Assembly: GCA_963772335.1 (NCBI GenBank)
Contig: CAVYXF010000015.1
Span: 1-64,000, forward strand
Reading direction: 5' to 3'
Length of the DNA: 64,000 bases
Origin: CAVYXF01 sp963772335
Lineage (GTDB): Bacteria > Pseudomonadota > Alphaproteobacteria > Rhizobiales > Rhodomicrobiaceae
Part shown: in pieces, positions 53,040 through 62,006 of the stretch
Layout of the letters: each line of letters opens with the position of its first letter
Position numbering within the stretch: position 1 is the first letter of the stretch
Program-made: the position numbers and the translations under genes
The notes under the pieces: generated by a model
The model's input: only the letters and a program-made list of their open reading frames with translations
Told to the model about the DNA's origin: nothing
Database searches by the model: none

Positions 53040-53471
53040 TCAGGAGGACTTATCGAAGTTCGAGGTGGGGCCGAGCACTTCGGTCAGCGAGATGCCGAAG
53101 CGAGAGCTGTCCTCGTCAACGACCACCACCTCGCCGCGCGCCACGGTCCGACCGTTCACGATCAAATCGACGGGTTCGCCGACGCGCCGGTCAAGCGCCA
53201 CGACCGCGCCGCGCCCGAGCTTAACGAGATTGGCAACCGGCATCGTCGCCGAGCCGAGCACCACCTGCACCGTGACCGGAATGCGCATCACCATCTCCAG
53301 ATTGGGGTGGTTCGCGCTGTCGCGGCCCGCACCCGGCCGGCTCACCTCCTCACCTTCCGCCTCCTTGCGGGCGGTGTTGAAGGCAGCCGCAAGCTCCTCG
53401 AGCGACTGGGCGAGACCTTCGTGCTGTTGGTCGGTTCCGCCTTGCGGCTTTGCTGCTGTTTGCTGAGACAT
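53040..53471 (-). CDS. fliN: flagellar motor switch protein FliN
   Basis: A 143-residue FliN. The N-terminal 60 residues are a Gln/Glu-rich extension (LAQSLEELAAAFNTARKEAE). The C-terminal SpoA domain is standard: MVMRIPVTVQVVLGSATMPV, LVKLGRGAVVALDRRVGEPVDLIVNG, VARGEVVVVDEDSSRFGISL. ATG 53471 has GGGGAAG upstream. It follows motA by 68 bases and is far from fliM, which is at 32680. Confidence 0.93.
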   Translation of the reverse strand: MSQQTAAKPQGGTDQQHEGLAQSLEELAAAFNTARKEAEGEEVSRPGAGRDSANHPNLEMVMRIPVTVQVVLGSATMPVANLVKLGRGAVVALDRRVGEPVDLIVNGRTVARGEVVVVDEDSSRFGISLTEVLGPTSNFDKSS

Positions 53472-53539
53472 GGCTTCCCCAGGCGAAACATGGGCCGCTG
53501 CCGGCCGCATGACTGGTTATGTGTTGACCGAACTTATCG

Positions 53540-54415
53540 TTACGCAGCTTCTTTCGACTCGGCGCCGCCACCGGCCGTTGCCTGCTCGACCTCATCGATC
53601 GAGGGACGTTCATAGGCCGAAATGGTCTTGCGGCCATATTCCAGCGCGACTTGCGGCATGGCTCCGTTCATGAAGGCGAGCAAGGTTTGCTTGACCATGA
53701 CATAAAGCCTGATCTGCTTTTCACGCGTCACTTTGATCTTCGTGGCCAGTGGCCCGAAGATGCCGTAGGAGAATAGGATGCCGGCAAAAGTGCCAACCAG
53801 CGCCGCGCCGATCAGATGGCCAAGCACCTCCGGCGGCTCCTTTAGCGCACTCATGGCTTTGATCACGCCGAGCACCGCCGCAACAATGCCGAGTGCCGGC
53901 AGGCTGTCCGCGAGGCCGGAAACGGCGCTGTAGGCTTTCAGCTTGTCCGAGCGAATGGTCTGGATCTCCTCGTCCATCAACGCTTCGATCTCGTGCGTAC
54001 GCGCATTGCCGATGATGATCAGGCGGACATAGTCGCAGATGAAGGTGGTCAGGTCCTTCTTCGCCAATACGGTCGGATACTTCTGGAACAACGCCGACTC
54101 CGACGGATTCTCGATATGCGTCTCCACCTCGTTGCGCGATTTGCCGCGCAGCTCACGCATGAGCGAATAGAGAACGCCTAGGACCTCCAGATAATGCTTG
54201 TTGCTCGGAACCGCATTTTTCAGCGCCTCCATCGTTCCCTTGCCCACGTCCTTCAAAACCTTCATCGGATTGGCGACGATCATCGCGCCGATGCCGGAGC
54301 CGAGGATGATGACGAATTCGTATGGCTGCAGGATCACCTCGATATGGCCACCCATGGCGACGAAACTGCCAAGGATGCAGGCCAAGGTGAACACAAGGCC
54401 GATCAGAATTGTCAC
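53540..54415 (-). CDS. motA: stator protein MotA
   Basis: A 291-residue MotA with four membrane segments: TILIGLVFTLACILGSFVAM, YEFVIILGSGIGAMIVANP, SGLADSLPALGIVAAVLGVI and HLIGAALVGTFAGILFSYGI. The cytoplasmic loop has the charged torque region LMRELRGKSRNEVETHIENP. The GTG at 54415 is preferred since AGGAG lies 6 bases upstream and MTILIGL is the family opening; an ATG at 54436 adds 7 residues. MotB is encoded separately at 39619-40900. It is divergent from the DUF1217 gene. Confidence 0.95.
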   Translation of the reverse strand: MTILIGLVFTLACILGSFVAMGGHIEVILQPYEFVIILGSGIGAMIVANPMKVLKDVGKGTMEALKNAVPSNKHYLEVLGVLYSLMRELRGKSRNEVETHIENPSESALFQKYPTVLAKKDLTTFICDYVRLIIIGNARTHEIEALMDEEIQTIRSDKLKAYSAVSGLADSLPALGIVAAVLGVIKAMSALKEPPEVLGHLIGAALVGTFAGILFSYGIFGPLATKIKVTREKQIRLYVMVKQTLLAFMNGAMPQVALEYGRKTISAYERPSIDEVEQATAGGGAESKEAA

Positions 54416-54575
54416 GCCGGTCTCCTCGTTACGCAAACGTTAGGCAAGGTAAGCCCATAATCCTTGCACGAGGCTGATTAAGCCTTCGTGAGCATTCCCA
54501 AGTGGCTTCAAGTCAGCTTCGTGCAAGCCGCCGGGGCGATGCTATTAAGCAACGTGTGAAGAAAGGGCTGCGTCC

Positions 54576-55364
54576 GTGCTAAGTGCATCGGTTTCTTACC
54601 GTATCATTACCGAAAATCTTGACCGTTCGCTGAAGAATACGGCGGCAAAGCCCCAGGTCGAGCGCGAGACGAAATATTATCTGGATCACATCAGAAAGAT
54701 AAAGACGCTGGATGCCTTCATGGCCGATGATCGCATCTACAATTACGCCATGAAGGCGAGCGGCCTGTCCGATATGGCCTATGCCAAGGCATTCATGCGC
54801 AAGGCGCTCGAGGAAGGCATCGACAAGCCCGATAGCTTCGCCAACAAGCTCTCCGATCAGCGCTACAAGAATTTCGTTGAGACCTTCAACTTCGCTCGCA
54901 ACGGCGCCGCGACCACCGCTTTCGACCGGACGCAGCAGGGCACCGTGGACAATTACGTCCGCCAGACGCTCGAGGAGGATGCCGGCCAGCAGAATGAAGG
55001 CACCCGCCTGGCGCTCTACTTCGAGCGGATGGCGCCGAACATTACCAGCATCTACAGCATTCTCGGCGATCGAGCGCTGCTCAAGGTCGTGCACACCGCG
55101 TTTCAGATCCCCGAGATGACCGCGCTGATGGATATCGACAAGCAGGCCGAGATGATCGGCAAGCGGCTGAACGTTGAGGATCTGAAGGACCCGGAGAAGT
55201 TGAAGAACTTTATGAATCGCTTCACCAGCCTTTGGGAGCTGAACAATTCGAGCAGCTCGACGGCTTCGGCCGTACCGACGCTGATTGTCGGGCAGAACAC
55301 GACCTTCGGCGTCAGCGGTGACGTGCTGAGCGCGATTCAATCCTTGAAGCTTGGAGGGGGATAG
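54576..55364 (+). CDS. DUF1217 flagellar-cluster protein
   Basis: A 262-residue protein of the DUF1217 family: opening SASVSYRIITENLDRSLKNT, then VERETKYYLDHIRKIKTLDA, FMADDRIYNYAMKASGLSDM, KNFVETFNFARNGAATTAF, and C-terminal YSILGDRALLKVVHTAFQIP. The family is linked to flagellar clusters of Rhizobiales; its biochemical role is unknown to me. It starts with GTG. flgF follows after 3 bases, so it leads the plus-strand run flgF-fliI. It is divergent from motA across a 160-bp shared promoter region. Confidence 0.88.
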   Translation: MLSASVSYRIITENLDRSLKNTAAKPQVERETKYYLDHIRKIKTLDAFMADDRIYNYAMKASGLSDMAYAKAFMRKALEEGIDKPDSFANKLSDQRYKNFVETFNFARNGAATTAFDRTQQGTVDNYVRQTLEEDAGQQNEGTRLALYFERMAPNITSIYSILGDRALLKVVHTAFQIPEMTALMDIDKQAEMIGKRLNVEDLKDPEKLKNFMNRFTSLWELNNSSSSTASAVPTLIVGQNTTFGVSGDVLSAIQSLKLGGG

Positions 55365-55367
55365 CGG

Positions 55368-56093
55368 ATGCAGCCCAGTCTTTATGTCGCTCTGTCGGGG
55401 CAGATCGCCCTGGAGAAGCGGCTTGAGACCATCGCTCACAATGTTGCCAACGTTTCGACCGCGGGCTTTCGCGCCGAAGAGGTGAAATTCTCCACGATTG
55501 TCTCCCGCGTGCCGCCTGATCCGGCTGCCTTCGCGACCAGCAACGGCACCTACATCTCGCGCAATGCCGGGGAGCTCGTTGAGACGCAGAATCCTTTCGA
55601 TGTGGCGGTAAAGGGCGATGCGTGGCTGGCGATCGACGCGGGCGGCCAGCAGGTTTACACCCGCGACGGCCGGCTGCAGATGACGCCGACCGGCGATCTG
55701 CAGACACTCACCGGTCAGCCGGTGCTTGATGTCGGCGGTGCAGGTATCACCCTCGACCCGAATGGCGGTCCGCCCCAGATCGCAAGCGATGGGGCGATCG
55801 TGCAGAACAACCGCCAAGTCGGCGTGATCGGTCTGTTCACCATTCCCGATGATGCAAAGCTGACCTATGCCGGCAACTCAGGCGTTATTCCGAGCGTCGC
55901 CGCCGAGCCGGCGCTCGACTTCACCCGCGCAGGTGTGGTGCAGGGGTTCATCGAGCGCTCGAACGTCAATCCGGTGATGGAGATGACCCGCCTCATCATG
56001 GTGCAGCGTTCTTTCGAGGCGCTGACCAATTCCATGACCAATACCGAGGATGCCTATATCGAGGGTATCCGCACTCTTGGCGCGACGAGCTGA
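55368..56093 (+). CDS. flgF: flagellar proximal rod protein FlgF
   Basis: A 241-residue FlgF. The opening QPSLYVALSGQIALEKRLETIAHNVANVSTAGFRAEEVKF and the ending VVQGFIERSNVNPVMEMTRLIMVQRSFEALTNSM are diagnostic and distinguish it from FlgG. The start lies just after the DUF1217 stop, with GGAGGGGG upstream. fliI follows after 31 bases. Confidence 0.95.
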   Translation: MQPSLYVALSGQIALEKRLETIAHNVANVSTAGFRAEEVKFSTIVSRVPPDPAAFATSNGTYISRNAGELVETQNPFDVAVKGDAWLAIDAGGQQVYTRDGRLQMTPTGDLQTLTGQPVLDVGGAGITLDPNGGPPQIASDGAIVQNNRQVGVIGLFTIPDDAKLTYAGNSGVIPSVAAEPALDFTRAGVVQGFIERSNVNPVMEMTRLIMVQRSFEALTNSMTNTEDAYIEGIRTLGATS

Positions 56094-56124
56094 TAGGCGA
56101 GCAGCCGGAGAGGCCGTTTGCAGC

Positions 56125-57510
56125 ATGACATCATCGCTGAGGCCCCGAGCAAAACCGCTCAACAAGCTGGAGCGCCTCGGGCAGGCGCTTGGCTCGGCGG
56201 GACATGGCCTGCCGAGCATCCGGATCGGCGGAGTAGTGTCGGAGGTGACGCCGGGCTATTGCCGTGTTTCCGGCCTGTCGAATTTCCTCAAGCTCGGCGA
56301 GACCGTGACGCTGACCGACGGGCGCCGGTCGCAGATCGGCGAGGTGGTGCGGATCGAGGAGAATGGGGCGACGATTAAGCCCTTCGATATCGGCATCGCT
56401 GCGGGTTTAGGCACTCCGGCCTGGCGCGAGGGCCTCATCTCCATATACCCGCATCCATCCTGGAAGGGTCGGATTCTTGACGCGCTCGGACGTCCGATCG
56501 ATGAGGCTGGGCCGCTAATATACGGCGATGTTGCCGTCTCCACCGACCGCGAGGCACCGCCCCCGATGCGTCGGCGCCGGGTGGATACCGCGATCAAGAG
56601 CGGCGTGCGGGTTATCGATCTGTTTACGCCGCTTTGCGCGGGTCAGCGCCTCGGGATTTTCGCAGGCTCCGGCATCGGGAAATCGACGCTGCTGGCGATG
56701 CTGGCGCGCTCGCGCGGCTTCGACACCGCTGTCATTGCTCTCGTCGGCGAGCGCGGACGTGAGGTGCGCGAGTTTATCGAGGACGCGCTCGGCGATCGCG
56801 AGCGGGCTATTGCCGTGGTCTCCACGGGCGATGAAAGTCCGATGATGCGCCGGCTCGCGCCCAAGACCGCGATCTCCATCGCCGAATATTTTCGCGACCG
56901 GGGCGAGAATGTGCTGCTCATCATCAATTCGGTGACGCGCTTCGCTCACGCGGCTCGCGAGGTCGCATTGGCAGCCGGCGAGCCGCCGGTCGCCCGCGGC
57001 TATACGCCGAGTGTGTTCAGCGATCTGCCCAAGCTTCTCGAACGCGCAGGACCTGGGGCGGAAGGGACCGGAACCATTACCGGGATCTTCTCGGTTCTTG
57101 TCGATGGTGATGATCACAACGAGCCGGTCGCCGACAGCATCCGCGGCACGCTCGATGGCCATGTCGTGCTCGACAGGGCGACGGCCGACCAGGGGCGCTA
57201 TCCCGCCGTAAACATCCTGACCTCCGTATCACGGCTGGCAAACAGCATCTGGACGCCTGAGCAGCGCAGTCTGATTATGAAGCTCAAAGCGATGATCGCG
57301 CAGTTCGAAGACACCCGCGATCTCCGACTCATGGGCGGCTATCACCGCGGTGTCGATGCGGAACTCGACAAGGCCATCGAACTGGTGCCGCGCATTTTGA
57401 ATGCCATGAAGCAGAGCCCGATGGATCCGCCGAGCACGGATGCATTTCAGGAAATGGCGCAGGCACTGCGCTCGGCGAGCGACAACGGAAGGCCTAATTC
57501 GTCCCAATGA
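56125..57510 (+). CDS. fliI: flagellum-specific export ATPase FliI
   Basis: A 461-residue FliI. Walker A is GSGIGKSTLL (about 181-190). Other hallmark blocks are ALVGERGREVREFIED, DGHVVLDRATADQGRYPAVN and SVSRLANSIWTPEQRSL. It forms a hexameric ATPase at the export gate, bound by FliH and FliJ. ATG 56125 has GGAGAGG upstream and matches the normal N-terminal length; a longer frame from 56050 overlaps flgF. The end overlaps the converging gene at 57494 by 17 bp. Confidence 0.96.
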   Translation: MTSSLRPRAKPLNKLERLGQALGSAGHGLPSIRIGGVVSEVTPGYCRVSGLSNFLKLGETVTLTDGRRSQIGEVVRIEENGATIKPFDIGIAAGLGTPAWREGLISIYPHPSWKGRILDALGRPIDEAGPLIYGDVAVSTDREAPPPMRRRRVDTAIKSGVRVIDLFTPLCAGQRLGIFAGSGIGKSTLLAMLARSRGFDTAVIALVGERGREVREFIEDALGDRERAIAVVSTGDESPMMRRLAPKTAISIAEYFRDRGENVLLIINSVTRFAHAAREVALAAGEPPVARGYTPSVFSDLPKLLERAGPGAEGTGTITGIFSVLVDGDDHNEPVADSIRGTLDGHVVLDRATADQGRYPAVNILTSVSRLANSIWTPEQRSLIMKLKAMIAQFEDTRDLRLMGGYHRGVDAELDKAIELVPRILNAMKQSPMDPPSTDAFQEMAQALRSASDNGRPNSSQ

Positions 57511-57967
57511 ATTCCTGAGCTTCGGCAAGCGACAGGAAACGGCGTGGCCCAAGCAGCGTTTCGACCACCACCGAGCCGTCGCGGAACAGCACATAGTCAC
57601 GTCCGCAAAGCGCGCCTTTGGTGACGATCTCATTGGCCGCGCGGGGCGTCATCAGTTGCGGTGAAGCGAATTGCGGGTTGGCAAGCGTCGGTGCACGGGG
57701 GGCTGGCGCGGCCTTCGCCTGGCTGTGACTTACAACCGGGCGTGACAAGAGGGCAATCACCTTCTCCATGGCCCCGAGCAGTGCGATGGCGAGGCCAGTG
57801 ACCAGCGCATTTTCGCCGAAGATCAGGATGAAGCGGGCGGGATCATGAAGGTCGCGCGCGTCGGCCATATTGCCCCCATGGTTCGCCAGCAGCGGATAGG
57901 ACAGCAACAGGCCCCAGCCAAGTGTAGCAATCAGCAGGCCGGCCCAGGTCAAGCGTGGAAAAGGCAT
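57494..57967 (-). CDS. unknown two-pass membrane protein
   Basis: A 157-residue protein with two membrane segments (LTWAGLLIATLGWGLLLSYPL and ILIFGENALVTGLAIALLGAM), an Ala/Pro-rich linker and a small C-terminal part (GRDYVLFRDGSVVVETLLGPRRFLSLAEAQEFIG) that looks like a compact folded unit. It is not recognised. It converges with fliI, overlapping by 17 bp, and lies beside the che operon. Association with motility is by position only. Confidence 0.65.
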   Translation of the reverse strand: MPFPRLTWAGLLIATLGWGLLLSYPLLANHGGNMADARDLHDPARFILIFGENALVTGLAIALLGAMEKVIALLSRPVVSHSQAKAAPAPRAPTLANPQFASPQLMTPRAANEIVTKGALCGRDYVLFRDGSVVVETLLGPRRFLSLAEAQEFIGTN

Positions 57968-58349
57968 TCTTCTATCCCTCTCTGTTCACCTCCAACTCTA
58001 CCCCATACCCTTGACGCAACTGTCGATTGCCCACAGCAGCATGCGCTGAAGCGTTTGCCTCAAGTGCATCGTCCCGGTGCCGGCAAATGAATTGGCGAGC
58101 GAATACCATCTCAAACCTTCCGCAAACTTGCGGCGGCGTCTCTCCGCCCTCTCTAAAGCGGGCAGATCTCGGACCGCTCGTCGCAACCTAGGCTCGCGTC
58201 CGGTAGCAATGCACAACCCGAATACCGAATTTTAGGAGTTTGAGGCTACCAAGCTTAGGGACGGCATCTCATCGAACGCATCGAAATGATCATGAGCATC
58301 GAGCGCTACCGGACTGCTGCCCTTGTCTTGATCGGTTGGAGGTAGGCGC
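57968..58349. other. upstream region of the che operon
   Basis: No gene is supported in these 382 bases. TTGACG at about 58011 is a possible -35 hexamer but no good -10 follows. GGAGG immediately before 58350 is the ribosome-binding site of the first che operon gene. The promoters of this operon and of the divergent membrane protein must lie here. Confidence 0.45.
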
Positions 58350-58874
58350 ATGGACTCTCTGGAGCATCGGGCGGCAGCTCTCGTCAACCCTGCATCGGGT
58401 ATCGCCAACGACTATCTCAACCATTTCAACGAGATACTGCTGCTTATTGAAAATTTACCCGCTTTGCTGCCCGAAATGATCGATGAAATTCTGGCGTGGG
58501 GGCCCGTTGGATATCGAGAGTACTTCACAAACTCACCGCTACCGGGAAATAAAAAAACGCTCGAAATCTACAATACGCTCGATGAGGAGTTTCGAAAAGA
58601 TTTCGAGATGATGATCAATATCCTGGACGACATCATCTTGGAGAGCATCGCGGTTATCAAAGCGGCGCGCAGACCGGACGGCACTCTCGAACCCGACGAA
58701 GTTTCGGGGGTCTGCGAAGATCTGTCCAGCCGGCTGCGGCTCGTTCTCGACCGAACTGCCGATCTCGTAAACCACGGCTATGCACCGCCGCTTGAGCGCG
58801 CCCAGAACATGGCCGACCGCATCATGAACACCTCCCCACGCAATCTGCGCGCTGAAATCGAAGGCCAGGAATAA
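58350..58874 (+). CDS. unknown helical protein at head of che operon
   Basis: A 174-residue, probably all-helical cytoplasmic protein. Notable stretches are DYLNHFNEILLLIENLPALL, PEMIDEILAWGPVGYREYFT, FRKDFEMMINILDDIILESI and LSSRLRLVLDRTADLVNHGY. It is not CheW, CheZ, CheC, CheD or CheX by any motif I can see. It has a strong GGAGG ribosome-binding site, and its stop codon overlaps the cheA start by one base, so it is translated together with CheA. A role as a CheA partner or phosphate-flow protein is plausible but unproven. Confidence 0.75.
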   Translation: MDSLEHRAAALVNPASGIANDYLNHFNEILLLIENLPALLPEMIDEILAWGPVGYREYFTNSPLPGNKKTLEIYNTLDEEFRKDFEMMINILDDIILESIAVIKAARRPDGTLEPDEVSGVCEDLSSRLRLVLDRTADLVNHGYAPPLERAQNMADRIMNTSPRNLRAEIEGQE

Positions 58875-61507
58875 TGGACGAGCTGCTAAGAGATTTTCTG
58901 ACCGAGACCGCCGAGCATCTGGAAGGCGTCGAGACCCAGCTGGTGCTGTTCGAGCGCAATCCCCGCGACGCCTCGCTGGTCGCCGGCATTTTCCGCCTGG
59001 TCCACACCATCAAAGGTACATCGAGCTTTCTCGGACTGCACCGGCTGCAGCGTGTTGGGCATTCGGCGGAGACGCTGATCGGCGAGCTGCGCGACGGCGC
59101 GCCGCCCACGCAGCGCAAGGTGTCGCTTATCCTCGCCGCAATTGACCGGATCAAATCTATCGTCGGGGAGATCGAGCAACTCGGCGCTGAACCTGACGGT
59201 GACGATAGCGAATTGATCGATGCCCTAGAGACCAGCGTCAACTCCGATGAGGCGGATGACGCCCAGGAAATCGTCGAAGAGGAGATCGAGGAGGAAGAGG
59301 AGATCGAAGCCTCTTCCGTCGCTGCACCGGCCGCGGGCCTGCCATTGCCCTCCGCTGCGGTTGCGAAACAGGAAGGCCCGCGGAAAGCTTCTGCTCCTGC
59401 ATCGGCGCAAAGCAAAGGCGCGGGCGGAGCCTCAGGGGGTGGCGGAGGCGCCGCCACCACATCGCGCAGCGCAGAGACCATTCGCGTTGCCGTTGATACC
59501 ATCGAGCGCATCATGCAGCTCGTCTCCGAGTTGGTGCTGACCCGCAATCAGCTGCTGGAGCTGACCCGTAATCGGGAGAACGACACAGTCAAGGCTCCGC
59601 TACAGCGGCTTTCCGGCCTAACCACCGATCTGCAAGATGCCGTCATGCGGGCGCGCATGCAGCCGGTCGGCCGCCTGTTCTCGGGTCTGCCGCGCCTCAT
59701 TCGGGAGCTCTCGGCCGAGTGCGGCAAGAAAATCGACCTCGTGACCGAAGGGGCCGATACGGAGCTCGATCGGCAGCTTATCGAGATCTTGCGCGATCCG
59801 CTGACGCACCTCATCCGCAACTGTGCGGATCATGGCATCGAAACGCCCGAGGAGCGGGTCGCTTCCGGCAAGCCGGATTTCGGCGAGATCCGTGTCGCGG
59901 CCTCCCACGAGGCCGGCCAGATCACCATCGACATCTCCGATGATGGCCGCGGCCTGAATATGGAGAAGATCAAGGCCAAGGCGATCAGCTCCGGGCTTGC
60001 GACCGAGCAGACGCTGGCCGCGATGAGCAATGACGAAATCATGCGCTTCATCTTCGAGCCGGGGTTCTCGACCGCGGCCAAGGTCACCGGTGTTTCAGGC
60101 CGTGGCGTTGGTATGGACGTCGTGCGCTCCAACATCGAATCGATCGGCGGCTCGGTCTCGCTGGCAAGCGTCCAGGGACGGGGCACGCGCTTTTCGCTGC
60201 GCATTCCGCTGACGCTGGCGATCGCGCCGGCCCTGATCGTCAAGGTCGGTGACGAGCGCTTTGCCCTGCCGCAGAGCGCGGTGGTTGAGGCGGTCGGCCT
60301 CGGCAGCGATAGCCGTCATATCATCGAGAAGGTGCAGAACGCGCTCGTCTTGAAGTTGCGCGAGGAGGTCGTGCCGGTTCTCGACCTCAACAGCATGCTG
60401 GGTCTCGATGAAAGTCATCCCGACCAGGCCAGCGATCAGCTCGTCGTGATCCTGCGTGTCGGCGGTGGCACGATTGGCGTCAGAGTCGATGCGGTGCTGG
60501 ACGTGCAGGAAATCGTGGTCAAGCCGCTGAACGCCTCGCTCGCACATCTGAAGATTTTCACCGGTCAGACCATTCTTGGTGATGGGTCCGTGGTGCTGAT
60601 CCTCGATCCCGGCGGCATCGCCCATGAGCTCGGCCTTGTCACCGGCGAGAAGAAGCGCGAAGCCGCCAAGGAAAGTTTCTCCAGCGAGGAGAAAACGCGC
60701 CTGGTGCAGTTCCGCGCCGGCGAGGGCTTGCCCAAAGTGCTGCCGGTCTCGCTTCTGGCGCGCATCGAAATGGTCGATGCGTTACGGATCGAGCGCTCCG
60801 GCGATCAGTTCCTGATGCTGCATCAGGGCCGCCTGATGCCGCTCCTGCCACTCGCCCCTATGCACGAGATTACGCGCAAGTCACACCCAGTTCTCGTCAT
60901 CACCGCGCAGGACCGCACCATCGGGCTGCTTGTCGATGAAATCATCGATATCTTGGAGGAAAGGCTGGAGGTGCAGCTGCAGAGCCAGAGCAGCGACATC
61001 GTCGGCTCGGCGGAGATCAGAGGCGAGGCCGTCGAGCTGATCGACGTCACCTATTTCATGCAGCTGGCCTTCTCCAACCTCACCCAGCAGGATCCCAAGC
61101 ACATCCTCTACGTCGAGAACGATCCGTTCTTCCGCGATACGCTGCTTCCGGTGCTGACCGGCGCTGGTTACCGGGTGACGAGCACGCTTTCGGCGGAGGA
61201 GGCGCAGGAGCTCCTCGATAGCACGACGCGCTTCGACGCGGTGCTCGTCGATGCAGAGATGGAGGGCAAGGGAGGGTCCGTGCTCGCCACCATACTGCGC
61301 GACAGGCTGATGGCGGACGAGATGCCGATGCTGGTTCTGCATGAGGCGCCAACGCCCGCCGTGCTCGGTATCGCCAGCAACCACCGTATGACCTCCCACG
61401 TCAGCAAGCTCGACCGTCAATATCTTCTGAATACGCTCGCATCCCTCCTGACGCTCACCGAGCTCAATGAGGACGCCGGCTTTCTGGCAAAGGAAATGGC
61501 AGCATGA
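58874..61507 (+). CDS. cheA: hybrid histidine kinase CheA with tandem CheW-like domains and receiver
   Basis: An 877-residue CheA. The HPt domain has the phospho-accepting His44 (RLVHTIKGTSSF). An acidic linker (about 125-150) precedes the dimerisation helices. The kinase domain has the N box HLIRNCADHGIETPEE, G1 DISDDGRGLNM and G2 GVSGRGVGMDVV. A first CheW-like domain (about 455-595) is followed by a second (about 610-738) and a receiver (740-877). In the receiver the acceptor is Asp793 (VLVDAEM) and Lys845 is kept, but the conserved Thr/Ser is replaced by His823 (LVLHEAP) and the acidic group reads END. It starts the core of the che operon. Confidence 0.94.
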   Translation: MDELLRDFLTETAEHLEGVETQLVLFERNPRDASLVAGIFRLVHTIKGTSSFLGLHRLQRVGHSAETLIGELRDGAPPTQRKVSLILAAIDRIKSIVGEIEQLGAEPDGDDSELIDALETSVNSDEADDAQEIVEEEIEEEEEIEASSVAAPAAGLPLPSAAVAKQEGPRKASAPASAQSKGAGGASGGGGGAATTSRSAETIRVAVDTIERIMQLVSELVLTRNQLLELTRNRENDTVKAPLQRLSGLTTDLQDAVMRARMQPVGRLFSGLPRLIRELSAECGKKIDLVTEGADTELDRQLIEILRDPLTHLIRNCADHGIETPEERVASGKPDFGEIRVAASHEAGQITIDISDDGRGLNMEKIKAKAISSGLATEQTLAAMSNDEIMRFIFEPGFSTAAKVTGVSGRGVGMDVVRSNIESIGGSVSLASVQGRGTRFSLRIPLTLAIAPALIVKVGDERFALPQSAVVEAVGLGSDSRHIIEKVQNALVLKLREEVVPVLDLNSMLGLDESHPDQASDQLVVILRVGGGTIGVRVDAVLDVQEIVVKPLNASLAHLKIFTGQTILGDGSVVLILDPGGIAHELGLVTGEKKREAAKESFSSEEKTRLVQFRAGEGLPKVLPVSLLARIEMVDALRIERSGDQFLMLHQGRLMPLLPLAPMHEITRKSHPVLVITAQDRTIGLLVDEIIDILEERLEVQLQSQSSDIVGSAEIRGEAVELIDVTYFMQLAFSNLTQQDPKHILYVENDPFFRDTLLPVLTGAGYRVTSTLSAEEAQELLDSTTRFDAVLVDAEMEGKGGSVLATILRDRLMADEMPMLVLHEAPTPAVLGIASNHRMTSHVSKLDRQYLLNTLASLLTLTELNEDAGFLAKEMAA

Positions 61508-61977
61508 AGAACGCCGCCGCAATCAAAGAGCCCATCGAGAGCACGATGGACAGCGAGAGCAGCTATTTTACGGTGTTCGTGAACAAGGAGATCTTCGGTC
61601 TGCCGGTAGAGAACACCCACACGATCTTTCGGACGTCATCCGTCACGTCCGTGCCGAAGGCGCCGGGGGACATCGCTGGGCTGGTCAATTTGCGCGGCAA
61701 GATCGTCACAGCGGTCAGTCTGCGGCGGCGTCTGCGCATGCCAGCCGATGTCGATATCCATAACGCGCTCGCCATCGGGATCGAGCATAAGGGCGAGAAC
61801 TTCGCGCTGATCGTGGATGAGGTCGGTGACGTGCTGGCGCTGGCAAAATCCATGGAGATCCCGATCCCGACGCATTTCGACCCGGACAGATCCCGCCTGA
61901 CGCGCGGGCTCTACCGCGTCGGCAAACTCTTGATCCCCGTGCTCGACATTGACGTGCTGTTTGCATTCCAAAGCTGA
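61504..61977 (+). CDS. cheW: chemotaxis coupling protein CheW
   Basis: A 157-residue CheW: SSYFTVFVNKEIFGLPVENT, VTSVPKAPGDIAGLVNLRGK and VTAVSLRRRLRMP are standard, as is the C-terminal RLTRGLYRVGKLLIPVLDID. CheW links receptors to CheA. It overlaps cheA by 4 bp. Its N-terminal 15 residues extend slightly beyond the family core. Confidence 0.94.
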   Translation: MKNAAAIKEPIESTMDSESSYFTVFVNKEIFGLPVENTHTIFRTSSVTSVPKAPGDIAGLVNLRGKIVTAVSLRRRLRMPADVDIHNALAIGIEHKGENFALIVDEVGDVLALAKSMEIPIPTHFDPDRSRLTRGLYRVGKLLIPVLDIDVLFAFQS

Positions 61978-62006
61978 GGGCTCTTCCTGAGCCAAGGAGA
62001 TCTGCG

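Noticed and set aside
54579..55817. 412-codon minus-strand open frame
   Set aside because: Antisense to the DUF1217 gene and flgF, both with good family features; typical long shadow frame in GC-rich DNA.
58285..58344. 19-codon frame ending at the ribosome-binding site of the che operon's first gene
   Set aside because: No ribosome-binding site and too short to support without conservation.
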